Source: Ignavibacteria bacterium (GTDB taxonomy: Bacteria > Bacteroidota > Ignavibacteria > Tepidaquicellales > OLB5). Taken from it: a DNA stretch of 64,000 bases. Where the stretch lies: the NCBI GenBank assembly GCA_030835025.1, contig JAUQWS010000060.1, positions 1 to 64,000 of the forward strand, in the 5' to 3' direction. The translations under genes were made by a program, and so were the position numbers. Of the stretch, positions 9,566 through 17,977 are shown piece after piece; positions within the stretch are counted from its first letter, which is position 1; every line of letters starts with the position of its first letter. The notes under the pieces are model-generated. The model did no database searches. It saw only the letters and a program-made list of their open reading frames with translations, and was not told where the DNA came from.

Positions 9566-9597
9566 AAAAAATAAGGGGCTGGTCCCCTTATTTTTTT
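9566..9597 (+). terminator. Rho-independent terminator of the lrp-GS-GS operon
   Basis: TAAGGGG-CTGGT-CCCCTTA stem-loop followed by seven T, with preceding A residues that can extend the stem. Confidence 0.85.
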
Positions 9598-9682
9598 ATT
9601 TGCTGATGATTTTGGTGTCTTCAAATATTGGAATCAAAAATCAACATTGCTTTGTTCTATTATTAGCAATATTTTAAGATAA

Positions 9683-10306
9683 ATGAACTCAAATAAATAC
9701 ATATTCATCAGTTTTCTTACAATTTCCGTGTTCTTAGGGTCAACTTCGTATTCCCAGGAAAAGAAGAAAATTCCGATACCGGGCATTTACAGCACCGGCT
9801 TAAGTGATAACCGCATTCCTCTTGCTGACGGCGAAACCGACCCGCATTACATTCTTTCTATGAGTGATGACCCGGGTTTTCCCGGACCCGAGAGCAAAGT
9901 GGTTTTCTCCTATGGATTCCCGATGAATCCATGGATATATAATGACAACGACTCCAAATGGATTGCGCCTCGCGCTGATGCAGGAGAGTTCAATGCACCC
10001 GGAACATATGTATATACACTGGCTTTTTCTCTCGGAGCGTTTAAACATGAAACTGCAGAAGTCAGGGGATTCTGGACAACCGATAATAGCGGAATGGATA
10101 TTATATTGAATGGCAAGAGTACAGGATATTCTACCGCATATAATTCATTTGCATTCGGTTTTTTCCCGTTTGAAATGAAAACAGGATTCTCTGAGGGACT
10201 GAATACGATCTCTTTTGTCGTTATTAACGGTGAAGCACCAACCGGACTCAGAGTTGTTATATATGGCGAGGCAGAGCCCAAAGACTTCGCAGAAAATAAT
10301 CCGTAA
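9683..10306 (+). CDS. Secreted beta-sandwich protein of unknown function
   Basis: Residues 1-25 form a signal peptide ending near 'STSYSQ'. The mature part has the pattern 'GIYSTGLSDN', 'DPHYILS', 'APGTYVYTLAF', 'GFWTTDNSGMDIILNGKSTG' and 'GLNTISFVV...PTGLRVVIYGEA'. This resembles the jelly-roll domain found in many secreted and PEP-CTERM proteins ('TDN...I.LNG..TG', 'PTGLRV'). There is no type IX sorting tail, so it may stay in the periplasm or be surface-bound by other means. It is a single gene. A binding role (carbohydrate or cell surface) is only inference. Confidence 0.7.
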   Translation: MNSNKYIFISFLTISVFLGSTSYSQEKKKIPIPGIYSTGLSDNRIPLADGETDPHYILSMSDDPGFPGPESKVVFSYGFPMNPWIYNDNDSKWIAPRADAGEFNAPGTYVYTLAFSLGAFKHETAEVRGFWTTDNSGMDIILNGKSTGYSTAYNSFAFGFFPFEMKTGFSEGLNTISFVVINGEAPTGLRVVIYGEAEPKDFAENNP

Positions 10307-10369
10307 AAGACTGGCTTGTTGAGCCTGTGAAATCCCGACTTACTCCTAGCCTGCTGCTTTATAATCAGT

Positions 10370-10867
10370 TTACGCTCCCGGAGGCGGCGCAGCTGCAGTT
10401 TTGCTTCTTTCTATTGACTGCAGCGCCAGATAGTTCTGCCCGAATTTTGTAATATTCTCAAGCTCTGTATCATACTGATTAAAATGACGCTCTTCATCTG
10501 CAACTAGCGCTTCAAACAGCTGTTTTGAGATCGCATCGGCATCTGCAGAACATTCATTAGCCCACCTGTTATAGTCCTTTGCACTTTCAACTTCCATTAT
10601 TCTTGCCAGCTCCAGCATTCCCTTTACATCTTTAATGGGCTGCACTTTTTCCTTGGGAACCATAACAACATCACCCTTGAGGAAAAGAATTCTTTCTGCA
10701 AGCTTCTCTACGTGCATCATTTCTTCAATTGCAGTTCGCCTGAATAATCCTGCAAGCAGGTCATACCCTTGGTCATCACAATGAAAATGGAAATACATGT
10801 ACTGGTGCACTGCGCTAAGCTCATCGGCTGCGGCTTTATTAAGTAATTCAATGCTTTTCTTATGCAT
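10370..10867 (-). CDS. bfr: Bacterioferritin-type ferritin
   Basis: Four-helix iron-storage protein that oxidises Fe2+ at a diiron ferroxidase site and mineralises it inside a 24-mer. Expected ligands are visible: E16 in 'ADELSAVHQY', E49 and H52 in 'EEMMHVEKLAERILFLKG', and 'ADEERHFNQYDTE'. Met50 aligns with Met52 of E. coli Bfr, the heme ligand, so haem binding is plausible. The C-terminal 'TAAAPPPGA' tail is extra. It is a single gene, reasonable beside an organism's large Fe-S protein inventory. Confidence 0.88.
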   Translation of the reverse strand: MHKKSIELLNKAAADELSAVHQYMYFHFHCDDQGYDLLAGLFRRTAIEEMMHVEKLAERILFLKGDVVMVPKEKVQPIKDVKGMLELARIMEVESAKDYNRWANECSADADAISKQLFEALVADEERHFNQYDTELENITKFGQNYLALQSIERSKTAAAPPPGA

Positions 10868-11020
10868 AACGTGTGGATTTAATTGATTGAATTTTCCTAT
10901 AGTACTAAATTAGTCAATTATGCAAGGTTTTAATATGATTTGGGTCATTTGCACCTCAGGTATTTGGTTTATGCAACCTTATGGAAAAATAATAGTCTAA
11001 ATACTATAAAATCTCAAAAT

Positions 11021-11656
11021 ATGGAACGAAATATACAATTAAACTGGGTAAGAACCGGAATTGCGTGCGGCCTGGCAACTTTTGTAGTTTATCCGGTTAT
11101 GATGCTTGTTGAACTTCCTGTCCAGTTCACTTTATTACTTGCATACTCATTCGGGATATTTTTCATGCTGGCTTCGGTCGGGTTGTATAATTTTATGTCA
11201 ACAAGTTCGAAATCTGCATTTCTTCAGTCAGCACTTTTGTTCAATATCATTGGATGCACAGTAGTTGTCATAATGCTTACTATTCAGCTTGCACTTTTTT
11301 CCAAAGCGAAATACGTTTCCGGTGATGCATCTAAAGAGCTGGTAAATTACATCTTCTCGCTTACCAATCTTGTTCAGCTTTCGCTTGATGTTGTGTGGGA
11401 TGTGTTTGTATCAGTTGGAACAATTCTGTTCGCACTCAAAATGTTCAAACATCCAAAGCTCGGAAAAATAATCGGAAGCATTGGTATAATGGTTGGAGGA
11501 GCCTTGCTGTTCAATAATGTTTACACTTTCCCGGTCCCTCCCGCAGAAGCCGGTTCTATTGATTTCGGCCCGTTTGTCGCACTGTGGTACCTTTCAGTTA
11601 CAGTTATGATGTTAAGATCCTTCAAATGGTTAAAGGAAATCATAGGTACCCATTGA
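11021..11656 (+). CDS. Polytopic membrane protein, unknown function
   Basis: I prefer the ATG at 11021 (MERNIQLNW) over the track start at 10940, because the first 27 track residues are not hydrophobic and read like upstream DNA. The 211 residues hold about six membrane segments (for example 'FTLLLAYSFGIFFMLASVGLY', 'ALLFNIIGCTVVVIMLTIQ'). No catalytic motif is recognised. It resembles uncharacterised membrane proteins widespread in Bacteroidota. It has no operon partner. Confidence 0.65.
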   Translation: MERNIQLNWVRTGIACGLATFVVYPVMMLVELPVQFTLLLAYSFGIFFMLASVGLYNFMSTSSKSAFLQSALLFNIIGCTVVVIMLTIQLALFSKAKYVSGDASKELVNYIFSLTNLVQLSLDVVWDVFVSVGTILFALKMFKHPKLGKIIGSIGIMVGGALLFNNVYTFPVPPAEAGSIDFGPFVALWYLSVTVMMLRSFKWLKEIIGTH

Positions 11657-11741
11657 TCGGGCTGCAAAAAATCCTTTAACTCTGCGGAACAAAACCTTAT
11701 CATTCATAGTAGACACTCTATACTTAATTTTAAGGTTTATT

Positions 11742-12404
11742 ATGAAACACGAAAATCTATTCAAAATCTACATTCCGGAACCCTGCCACGAGGACTGGGA
11801 TAAAATGGCACCGAATGAACAGGGTGCTTACTGCAAGGTATGTGCTAAAACCGTGGTGGATTTTTCTGACCGAAAAGAAGATGAAATTCAGCGCTTCCTG
11901 AATGATAACATAAACAACAAGATCTGCGGACGTTTCAGGGTAAACCAATTATCACAAAGTGAAATCCCCCCGCTTAAAATTAATATTGAAAGGCCCAAGT
12001 TTGAATTTCCCGGATTCCTGCTTCCGGTTTTAACGCCTTTCCGTGCTACTGCGCTGGCGTTGATGCTCTGGGCATCGGCAATGCTTTCTTCATGTGCGGG
12101 AGAAGGTTCCGGCGGCGGTGATGATGAAAGATTAAGCGGAGCAGTTGAGCTGGTTGATACTACTGATAATTCATTCAACATTGATGACTCAAGGATACAG
12201 GGCGGAATAACGGTGAGGAATGCTGCGGACTCAACCTGTAATACTGAAGATTATTCCAGAATAACGAAGACTGTCGGAAAGATAAAGATCGAACGGACTC
12301 CCCTGCCGGATACACGCAAAACAGATTCAACAGAGATATTTATGAAGGGCGAAATTCAGAAGAAAACACATGGTGTTATCAAGAAATCACCGGATGAAAA
12401 ATAA
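11742..12404 (+). CDS. Membrane-anchored protein with N-terminal cysteine motif
   Basis: The first 65 residues show a pattern common in Bacteroidota: 'IPEPCHEDWDKM', 'GAYCKVCAKTVVDFSD' and 'ICGRFRVNQLSQ', a possible small zinc or redox site with four cysteines. A single hydrophobic segment follows ('ATALALMLWASAMLSSC', about residues 102-122), then a polar, low-complexity Gly/Asp/Thr-rich tail with no fold recognised. The N-terminal motif is often fused to TonB-like or carrier domains in relatives, which this protein lacks. Function is unknown. Confidence 0.65.
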   Translation: MKHENLFKIYIPEPCHEDWDKMAPNEQGAYCKVCAKTVVDFSDRKEDEIQRFLNDNINNKICGRFRVNQLSQSEIPPLKINIERPKFEFPGFLLPVLTPFRATALALMLWASAMLSSCAGEGSGGGDDERLSGAVELVDTTDNSFNIDDSRIQGGITVRNAADSTCNTEDYSRITKTVGKIKIERTPLPDTRKTDSTEIFMKGEIQKKTHGVIKKSPDEK

Positions 12405-12415
12405 ATAATATAATT

Positions 12416-12495
12416 CCCCTCTTGAGAGGGGTGGCTGCCGAAGGCAGACGGGGTGTGTTGCTTGTATTAGTGCGGAGGCAAGCCAGCCTCCTACA
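12416..12495. repeat. Composite of two intergenic palindromic repeats
   Basis: CCCCTC-TTGA-GAGGGG (12416-12431) is followed by TGGCTGCCGAAGGCAGACGG. At 12474-12495 the minus strand reads TGTAGGAGGCTGGCTTGCC, a second family seen again at 15450 and 50717. The first family recurs at 14523, 30659 and 46909. The composite fills the gap between two convergent genes and could serve as a bidirectional terminator. Confidence 0.75.
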
Positions 12496-12498
12496 GAA

Positions 12499-15384
12499 TT
12501 ATCTCACTTTCTGCCCAACAAATCCCTTCAGCATTTCAATCTCACCATCACACCATTTTACAAAATCAGAATTAACAGAAATATTTTTCTTTTGCATGAT
12601 CTGTCCGATCAGATTGATCTTCACAAACTCACTTTGGTATTCCGGCATCATTTTTATAAAGCTTACAAAAATAATGAAATCGTTTTCCGGAAGCGCATTT
12701 AAGCACTGCATAAATGCAATCAGCGGAACCTCATCTTTTGGGAAATTTGGAAGTGCATTATCGGTCATTGTCATCATCTGAAGCTGCGGGAATTTCTTCA
12801 GGTTCTCAGCGGCAACAAATCGCGCGCCGTAATATGGATTCTGTAACATTCCAAGCAATATCTCAAATGCATTTGGAGAAATGTAATTCCCCAACGCAAA
12901 AGCAATATCTTTATTATACAATTTCTTTTCGGACTCTTCCGAAGCAAGCTCACCAAGTCTGGTGACAACCCTGTTGATATAATCTGTTTCCGAGGTATCA
13001 TACTTTATCTTTCCCAGTGCATTTATTGCTGATGAACGCACGCGATAATTTTCATCATAAGTAAGCTGCAGCAGTATCTCCCTGCCCTGCGGATTCTTGG
13101 TCTCACCAAAAATATAACACGCAAAACTTACCTCGGGCTGCGTCATATTGACTTTCTCCTCGAGATAATCTGTTAATTTCCCCATTAGTGCATCTGCAAT
13201 CGGTTTTTGCATCCGTTGCGAAAGCACCCTCATAACCTGTGTTTCTCTGTGGTCGTCTGTCCCAAGCTTAGTAAGGACATGTTCAGCTGTGTTAAGGCTG
13301 TCTTCAATCAGCTTTCGGAAACCCAGATCCTGCCACAATGAAAAACGCGGCTCAATGGTTTTCGCCATGATAAAATACTGCTCAGTGGAATAAATCTCTT
13401 GAGACCTGGAGAACAAGGGGTCTTGACCCCTTGTTCCCGAAGTATCTATATTTTTCGTTGAATCCACCGCAACCTTAAAATTATCACCGCTCACCTGCTC
13501 AGGTAGATCACGCAGATAATAATCATTGTATATCCCCCATTGCGAGGAGTTCATTATCAGGCTGTCATAGCCGGGCTGGGAGTAGTAATCCTCGCCCGAT
13601 GCATCGAGGAATATCCCAAGGCTCCCGAACTCACGCCTTGGATTACCGTATCCCCTTGTGTTGCCCGGGAATTTATTCAGGTACCCGTCAACTCCGCTTT
13701 CATCAATCAGTATTCCGATACCATCAGCATTTCCCGCACCCTGCGAGAGTGAATATGCCGAATAGTTATCATTTCCCTTCACATCCCAAAGCATGCCATA
13801 GCCGAAATCATGCCCGCAGCCCTGTGATACACCGTTTGACTGGTAGAGATCCCAGCCGTCATAATCCTTAAGCAAGCCAACCGCCAAATGTATTCCCGCG
13901 CCTTGTGAATACTGGTAACCGTTATATTTATCGTGCCCGCCTTTATCTACAATTGCGCCGAGTGAGTACCAATAAGCTCCACCCTGCCCGAAAATATCAG
14001 TGTTATAAATATCATTTCCCTCGCCTTCAATAATAAGCCCGATACCGCCTGCATAATAGGGCCTTAGTCCCAATCCATAGCCCTGGCACATTGATACATA
14101 ATGATCATTGTAGCGGCCAATATCAAGCGAGCGCGAATCAACCAAATATGAATCATTGCCCTTGTTATCAACTATTGCACCTACACCTTCGGTCATTCCA
14201 AACCCCTGTGAGTATGAATTAGCGATATAAAAATCATTCCCTTCTCTATCAACTAATAATCCGACTCCGAAACAACCGGCACCGATAGAAAATGAAATTC
14301 CCTTGTAAGTATCGTTCCCTTTTTCATCGTAAAGCAGACCCAGTCCACCGATTGCAGCGCCAAGATTCCCTGCGCCTTTTGATTCATAATAATCATCGCC
14401 TTCTTTATCGAAGATAAATGACGATGAGAATAGTCCCCCTGCCAGCGCAAAATCGCTTGAGGTTGTGTAGTAATCGTTGCCTGCAAGATCGATGATGCAT
14501 GAGAAACCGCCCATTGATAATTCCCCTTTTGAGAGGGGTGGATTCTCAATATTATATACATCATCTCCGCCCAGATCAATTATGAAATCAAATTTGCCGG
14601 TGTAGATGTTCTTCCCGGGTCCGCCGAAAGCTATTCGAAAACTACCATCATCATAATAAAATGAAAATTCCCCTTGCACAAATTCATTACTTACAACTTT
14701 AGTATCCCATTCCTTAAAGAAAGTCAAAAAATGATTTGATATCCAATATTGATAATAGAATCCTTCTTGTCTATTCTCCAATTTAAGTTTATTTAGCAAA
14801 TCCAGTACTTTCCTTGAACTATGTATGGATGAATCCCTCATTCTGTTATAATCAAAAATGTCCATGCTTGAAGTATTCGATACTTCTGTTTCTTCAAAAA
14901 TGGATTTTAGATTCCTCTGTAAATACTTCTTTTCCCTTTTGTCAAAAGTACTCAAAATATCCGTCCTACGTTTCTTAATATGCTCCAAAAAAATAACAAT
15001 CTGTTCATTCAATTTTTCAGCGGATTGCGGTGGATTAATCTCTATAAAATCGATTATCACAAAATTTTGGCCTAATAATTTTCTATATATATCCCATACT
15101 ACCGATCCAAAATCTGCGGTTCCCCAATTTCCCACACTATCCAACCACGTCATGCTCCTCAACGGATTCACCATCATATCCTTCACAAGAGGGAGGATAA
15201 GCTTTGAATCATTGGTGGGTGATTTCTCCGCAGCGGAAAAGAACTCCACGGGAATAGTGACGTCTTGACGGGTGAGTCCACGGCTGCGCAAAGTATAATC
15301 CAGTATATCCGGAATATTCCTATCCTGTGAAAATGAAAAGGTGCCGATCATAAGAAAATAAATAACAAATAAGCGTTTTATCAT
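12499..15384 (-). CDS. Secreted 961-residue protein with GNDxY-type repeats and HEAT-like repeats
   Basis: A signal peptide at residues 1-20 ('MIKRLFVIYFLMIGTFSFSQ') is followed by a helical N-domain to about 240. Then come about a dozen 22-26-residue repeats (about 260-600) with the pattern [SG]QG-x-G-x3-G-x-G-x-[LI]-x-D-x2-G-[ND]-D-x-Y: 'GGDDVY', 'AGNDYY', 'EGDDYY', 'KGNDTY', 'EGNDFY', 'GGHDKY', 'SGEDYY'. The Asp-rich turns suggest a metal-binding parallel beta solenoid, like RTX but with another motif. The C-terminal third (about 690-960) has HEAT-like helical repeats ('EILLQLTYDENYRVRSSAINA'). Two palindromic DNA repeats sit in frame inside the gene. No sorting tail. Role unknown. Confidence 0.8.
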   Translation of the reverse strand: MIKRLFVIYFLMIGTFSFSQDRNIPDILDYTLRSRGLTRQDVTIPVEFFSAAEKSPTNDSKLILPLVKDMMVNPLRSMTWLDSVGNWGTADFGSVVWDIYRKLLGQNFVIIDFIEINPPQSAEKLNEQIVIFLEHIKKRRTDILSTFDKREKKYLQRNLKSIFEETEVSNTSSMDIFDYNRMRDSSIHSSRKVLDLLNKLKLENRQEGFYYQYWISNHFLTFFKEWDTKVVSNEFVQGEFSFYYDDGSFRIAFGGPGKNIYTGKFDFIIDLGGDDVYNIENPPLSKGELSMGGFSCIIDLAGNDYYTTSSDFALAGGLFSSSFIFDKEGDDYYESKGAGNLGAAIGGLGLLYDEKGNDTYKGISFSIGAGCFGVGLLVDREGNDFYIANSYSQGFGMTEGVGAIVDNKGNDSYLVDSRSLDIGRYNDHYVSMCQGYGLGLRPYYAGGIGLIIEGEGNDIYNTDIFGQGGAYWYSLGAIVDKGGHDKYNGYQYSQGAGIHLAVGLLKDYDGWDLYQSNGVSQGCGHDFGYGMLWDVKGNDNYSAYSLSQGAGNADGIGILIDESGVDGYLNKFPGNTRGYGNPRREFGSLGIFLDASGEDYYSQPGYDSLIMNSSQWGIYNDYYLRDLPEQVSGDNFKVAVDSTKNIDTSGTRGQDPLFSRSQEIYSTEQYFIMAKTIEPRFSLWQDLGFRKLIEDSLNTAEHVLTKLGTDDHRETQVMRVLSQRMQKPIADALMGKLTDYLEEKVNMTQPEVSFACYIFGETKNPQGREILLQLTYDENYRVRSSAINALGKIKYDTSETDYINRVVTRLGELASEESEKKLYNKDIAFALGNYISPNAFEILLGMLQNPYYGARFVAAENLKKFPQLQMMTMTDNALPNFPKDEVPLIAFMQCLNALPENDFIIFVSFIKMMPEYQSEFVKINLIGQIMQKKNISVNSDFVKWCDGEIEMLKGFVGQKVR
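13411..13436. repeat. Perfect palindrome inside the 961-residue gene
   Basis: GAACAAGGGGT-CTTG-ACCCCTTGTTC: 11-bp arms with a 4-base loop, translated in frame as 'GTRGQDPLFS' in the linker after the solenoid. The form is that of a dispersed intergenic repeat captured by a coding sequence. Confidence 0.7.
14523..14538. repeat. CCCCTTTTGAGAGGGG repeat captured in frame
   Basis: Differs by one base (T for C at the sixth position) from the intergenic element at 12416, and shares its flanks AATT and TGG. It is translated as 'PPLSKGEL' within the first solenoid repeat. Confidence 0.65.
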
Positions 15385-15449
15385 AAGTTAAATATAAATA
15401 TTGGTGTCGTATAATAGTATCTAAAATTATTGCTTTTGGCAACTTCAAA

Positions 15450-15526
15450 GGAGGCTGGCTTGCCTGCCTCCCAGCGTAGTCAACAAGAATGTGCTTTGCA
15501 TTTGAGCTTTGACATTTGAGCTTTGA
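15450..15526. repeat. GGCTGGCTTGCC-family repeat plus a 14-base tandem duplication
   Basis: 15450-15471 reads GGAGGCTGGCTTGCCTGCC, related to 12474 and 50717. At 15499-15526 the unit CATTTGAGCTTTGA is repeated twice head to tail, with a third partial copy after it. Confidence 0.65.
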
Positions 15527-15602
15527 CATTTAGCATTACTCATTTTGAGTACTACTTCTTATGAAACAATTCCCCAAATACATCAGTATACAAATTAACA
15601 AA

Positions 15603-15615
15603 TACCCGAAGGGTA
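15603..15615 (+). promoter_or_regulatory. Small hairpin just before the DUF4349 start
   Basis: TACCC-GAA-GGGTA ends seven bases before the ATG at 15623. It has the same placement as the hairpins at 59667 and 60954, so it may affect translation or mRNA stability. Confidence 0.4.
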
Positions 15616-15622
15616 CAAGACC

Positions 15623-16567
15623 ATGAACTACACAAAAACATTGATTTTAGCCTACATTCTGCCTTTTGCTGTGCTGTTAAGCGCATGCCAGGAGCAGAGT
15701 GATAAACAATCCGTTGATCAACAAAGGAATCTGGTTGTTACTGATCTGGAACCACCACCATCCGGAAATGAAGATGTTTCCTCGTCACCGAAATCGGACA
15801 TGAAACAAAGGGATTTTGACTCAAAGAGTGATGGCAATCTGAAACAGGTAAGCTACCAGCAGGAGGATATCACGCAGAACAACACACAGGATAAGCGGAT
15901 GATAATCCGCACGGGAACAATGAGTATTGAGAATGAAAGCTTTGATGAGACCGAAAACAAATCAAAGGAAATAGTAAAGAATCTGGGTGGTTACATTACA
16001 AACTCCACTTCTCAGGTAAACCAGAGCGGGAAGAAACAGGGAACACTAACGATCCGTGTTCAGGCTGATAAGTATGATGCATTGCTTGCTGAGCTTGCAA
16101 AGATAGGCAAAGTAATGAACCAGAATATCTCGGGCAGGGATGTTACAGAAGAGTATGTTGATGCCGAAGCAAGGCTTAAAACCCAGCGCGAGCTTGAATC
16201 AAGATTACTGCAATTGCTTGCAGAAAAAACCGCTAACCTAACAGCAGTAGTCGAAGTTGAGCAGAAGCTTGCAAGTGTGAGAGAGAATATCGAAAGGACC
16301 GAAGGCAGAATGAGAATGCTTAAGGACCAGGCTTCATACTCAACAGCAACGGTTAGCATTTATGAGCCTGCAATACTAAATACCTCATCGGGCGGATTCT
16401 TTTATGAGCTGGAGCAGGGATTTGAAAAGGGGCTGACTGGATTTACCAAAGTTCTCAGCGGTATAATAACATTCATAATCGAGCTTTCGCCAATTCTGGC
16501 AATAATCGGACTGGTGATATACATAACAATAAGGTTCATCAGAAAAAGAAAAGTTGTGAAAGCGTAG
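15623..16567 (+). CDS. DUF4349 lipoprotein
   Basis: A lipobox ('AVLLSAC', cysteine 22) shows export and lipid anchoring. A polar low-complexity linker runs to about residue 90. The DUF4349 domain follows ('MIIRTGTMSIENESF', 'LGGYITNS', 'LTIRVQADKYDALLAELAKIGKV', 'DVTEEYVDAEARLKTQ'), containing a long coiled coil. A C-terminal transmembrane helix ('ITFIIELSPILAIIGLVIYITI') ends with a basic tail. The two anchors would span the periplasm or tie the protein to one membrane twice. The domain is widespread and uncharacterised. It stands alone, convergent with the next operon. Confidence 0.85.
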   Translation: MNYTKTLILAYILPFAVLLSACQEQSDKQSVDQQRNLVVTDLEPPPSGNEDVSSSPKSDMKQRDFDSKSDGNLKQVSYQQEDITQNNTQDKRMIIRTGTMSIENESFDETENKSKEIVKNLGGYITNSTSQVNQSGKKQGTLTIRVQADKYDALLAELAKIGKVMNQNISGRDVTEEYVDAEARLKTQRELESRLLQLLAEKTANLTAVVEVEQKLASVRENIERTEGRMRMLKDQASYSTATVSIYEPAILNTSSGGFFYELEQGFEKGLTGFTKVLSGIITFIIELSPILAIIGLVIYITIRFIRKRKVVKA

Positions 16568-16672
16568 GTCTTGAAACATAAAACCTGCAAGGTTTTTGAA
16601 AGCCCGGCAGGTCTGTATCAAAATTTATGCTTCGGCTGAAAAGCCGGGGCTCCCCAAAAAACAAGCAGAACG

Positions 16673-16699
16673 TAAAAAGGGATTTCTAAAGAGATCCCT
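16673..16699 (-). terminator. Terminator of the 19209-16707 minus-strand operon
   Basis: AGGGATTTCT/AGAGATCCCT stem (one G-U pair). Read on the minus strand it is followed by TTTTT. Just upstream on the plus strand (16586-16658) are further G/C-rich inverted segments. Confidence 0.6.
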
Positions 16700-16706
16700 G
16701 TTCTGT

Positions 16707-17954
16707 TTATTTGACCAGAATCATCTTTTTCGTTTCTGTAAAGCTTTCAGTCTCAAGCCTGTAAAAATAGATCCCGGAACTCAGTGCCGAGCCGTCAAAA
16801 TATGTTTTGTATGAGCCCGCACTCAGATTACCCCTGAACGGAACAGCCAAAGTCTTTCCTGTTAAGTCAAATATGCTCAATCTGACATTGGATGCTCTCG
16901 GAAGTTCAAAGACAATATTTGTTGAGGGATTGAACGGGTTAGGGTAATTCTGCTGCAATGAATATTTCTGAGGAACTTCCGACGAGATCTGGATTAATCC
17001 GATAATTTCATTTGCTTCCCTTTGGAAAATCCCGCTGCTGGTTGCAGCAAGTATCTCATCTCCGTACAGGATCAGTTTTTCGATACTGGTCAAAAACGGA
17101 AGACCTGTTTTAAATTCTGTCCACTCTTCACCGTCATTAACCGAGCGGAACATTCCCGAACCGCCGAATTTCAGCGACGTCAATAATATTCCGTTTACTC
17201 TGATGATCGAACTGCTGTAAGGATCTGCACTCAAGCCATTGCTTTTCCTTGACCAGTCCGTTCCGCTATTGGTCGAAAGCCACACACCGTCGATCGTTCC
17301 TGCCCACAAGTTAGCCCCGTCACTGAAGAAGGTGATTGCGGGCAAATTGCCTGTACCCTGAATGCTGAATGGTGACCACGAAGCCCCGTTATCCGCTGAA
17401 CGGTAGCTGCCAATACTGCTGCCTACTTCTCTGGCAGCAAACAACAAGCCTCCGTGTAGTGCATAGCCCTTTGTCCTTATGCTTGAGCCCGTAATATTCG
17501 TTGCCGCCCAGCTGTTTCCGTTATTTACAGAGCGGTATATGCCGGTATGAGTGCCGGTCACCAGGGAACCGCCGGTTTCATAGACCGATTCCGCAAATAC
17601 ATAAATTGCACCCCCGCCTACAACAATTCCGTCACTTTTTCTTACCCATGTCCCAGAGAAATTAGTTGACTTATAGATACCGTCAACAGTTGCTATATAC
17701 ATCCCTGAAGGTGCAGCGATAATCTGTTTACACTGAATTGCCTGCGGATTCAAGAGTCCGTTATTGCGCTGGTTCCAGTTTGTTCCGTTGTTGGTTGTTC
17801 TGTATATTCCGCCGGATGTTGCTGTATAGACCGTATCTCCGTGGATAATTATATCCCACACGTAAACATTCGGATGGGTGTTCATTTTCAGCCAGTCTGC
17901 ATTCAGATCCGAAAAAACCAGGATCAATGCAGGTATAAGTATGAATTTCAGCAT
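16707..17954 (-). CDS. Type IX secreted beta-propeller (BNR/Ycf48-like) protein
   Basis: A signal peptide (about residues 1-19) precedes repeated 'GGIYRTTNNGTNWNQR', 'GIYKSTNFSGTWVRKSDG' and 'GIYRSVNNGNSWAATN' motifs. These are the Asp-box/BNR-type blades of a sialidase-like propeller without catalytic residues. The last 80 residues are a type A sorting domain ('LQQNYPNPFNPSTNIVF' to 'TKKMILVK') that directs outer-membrane export. It is the third gene of an operon with two single-pass membrane proteins, 23 bases after the second. It could be the surface effector those two proteins serve; that is inference. Confidence 0.85.
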   Translation of the reverse strand: MLKFILIPALILVFSDLNADWLKMNTHPNVYVWDIIIHGDTVYTATSGGIYRTTNNGTNWNQRNNGLLNPQAIQCKQIIAAPSGMYIATVDGIYKSTNFSGTWVRKSDGIVVGGGAIYVFAESVYETGGSLVTGTHTGIYRSVNNGNSWAATNITGSSIRTKGYALHGGLLFAAREVGSSIGSYRSADNGASWSPFSIQGTGNLPAITFFSDGANLWAGTIDGVWLSTNSGTDWSRKSNGLSADPYSSSIIRVNGILLTSLKFGGSGMFRSVNDGEEWTEFKTGLPFLTSIEKLILYGDEILAATSSGIFQREANEIIGLIQISSEVPQKYSLQQNYPNPFNPSTNIVFELPRASNVRLSIFDLTGKTLAVPFRGNLSAGSYKTYFDGSALSSGIYFYRLETESFTETKKMILVK

Positions 17955-17977
17955 AACTTTTCCCTCAGCTTTGCTGC

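Noticed and set aside
9910-10281. Antisense ORF of 123 codons opposite the secreted beta-sandwich gene
   Set aside because: A shadow frame; the plus-strand gene has a signal peptide and a recognisable domain pattern.
12422-12781. Plus-strand ORF of 119 codons starting in the 12416 repeat
   Set aside because: It consists of dispersed repeat plus the antisense of the HEAT-like protein.
13580-14600. RTX calcium-binding toxin repeats
   Set aside because: The repeats are 22-26 residues with GNDxY, not the nonapeptide GGxGxDxUx, and no type I secretion signal or genes are present.
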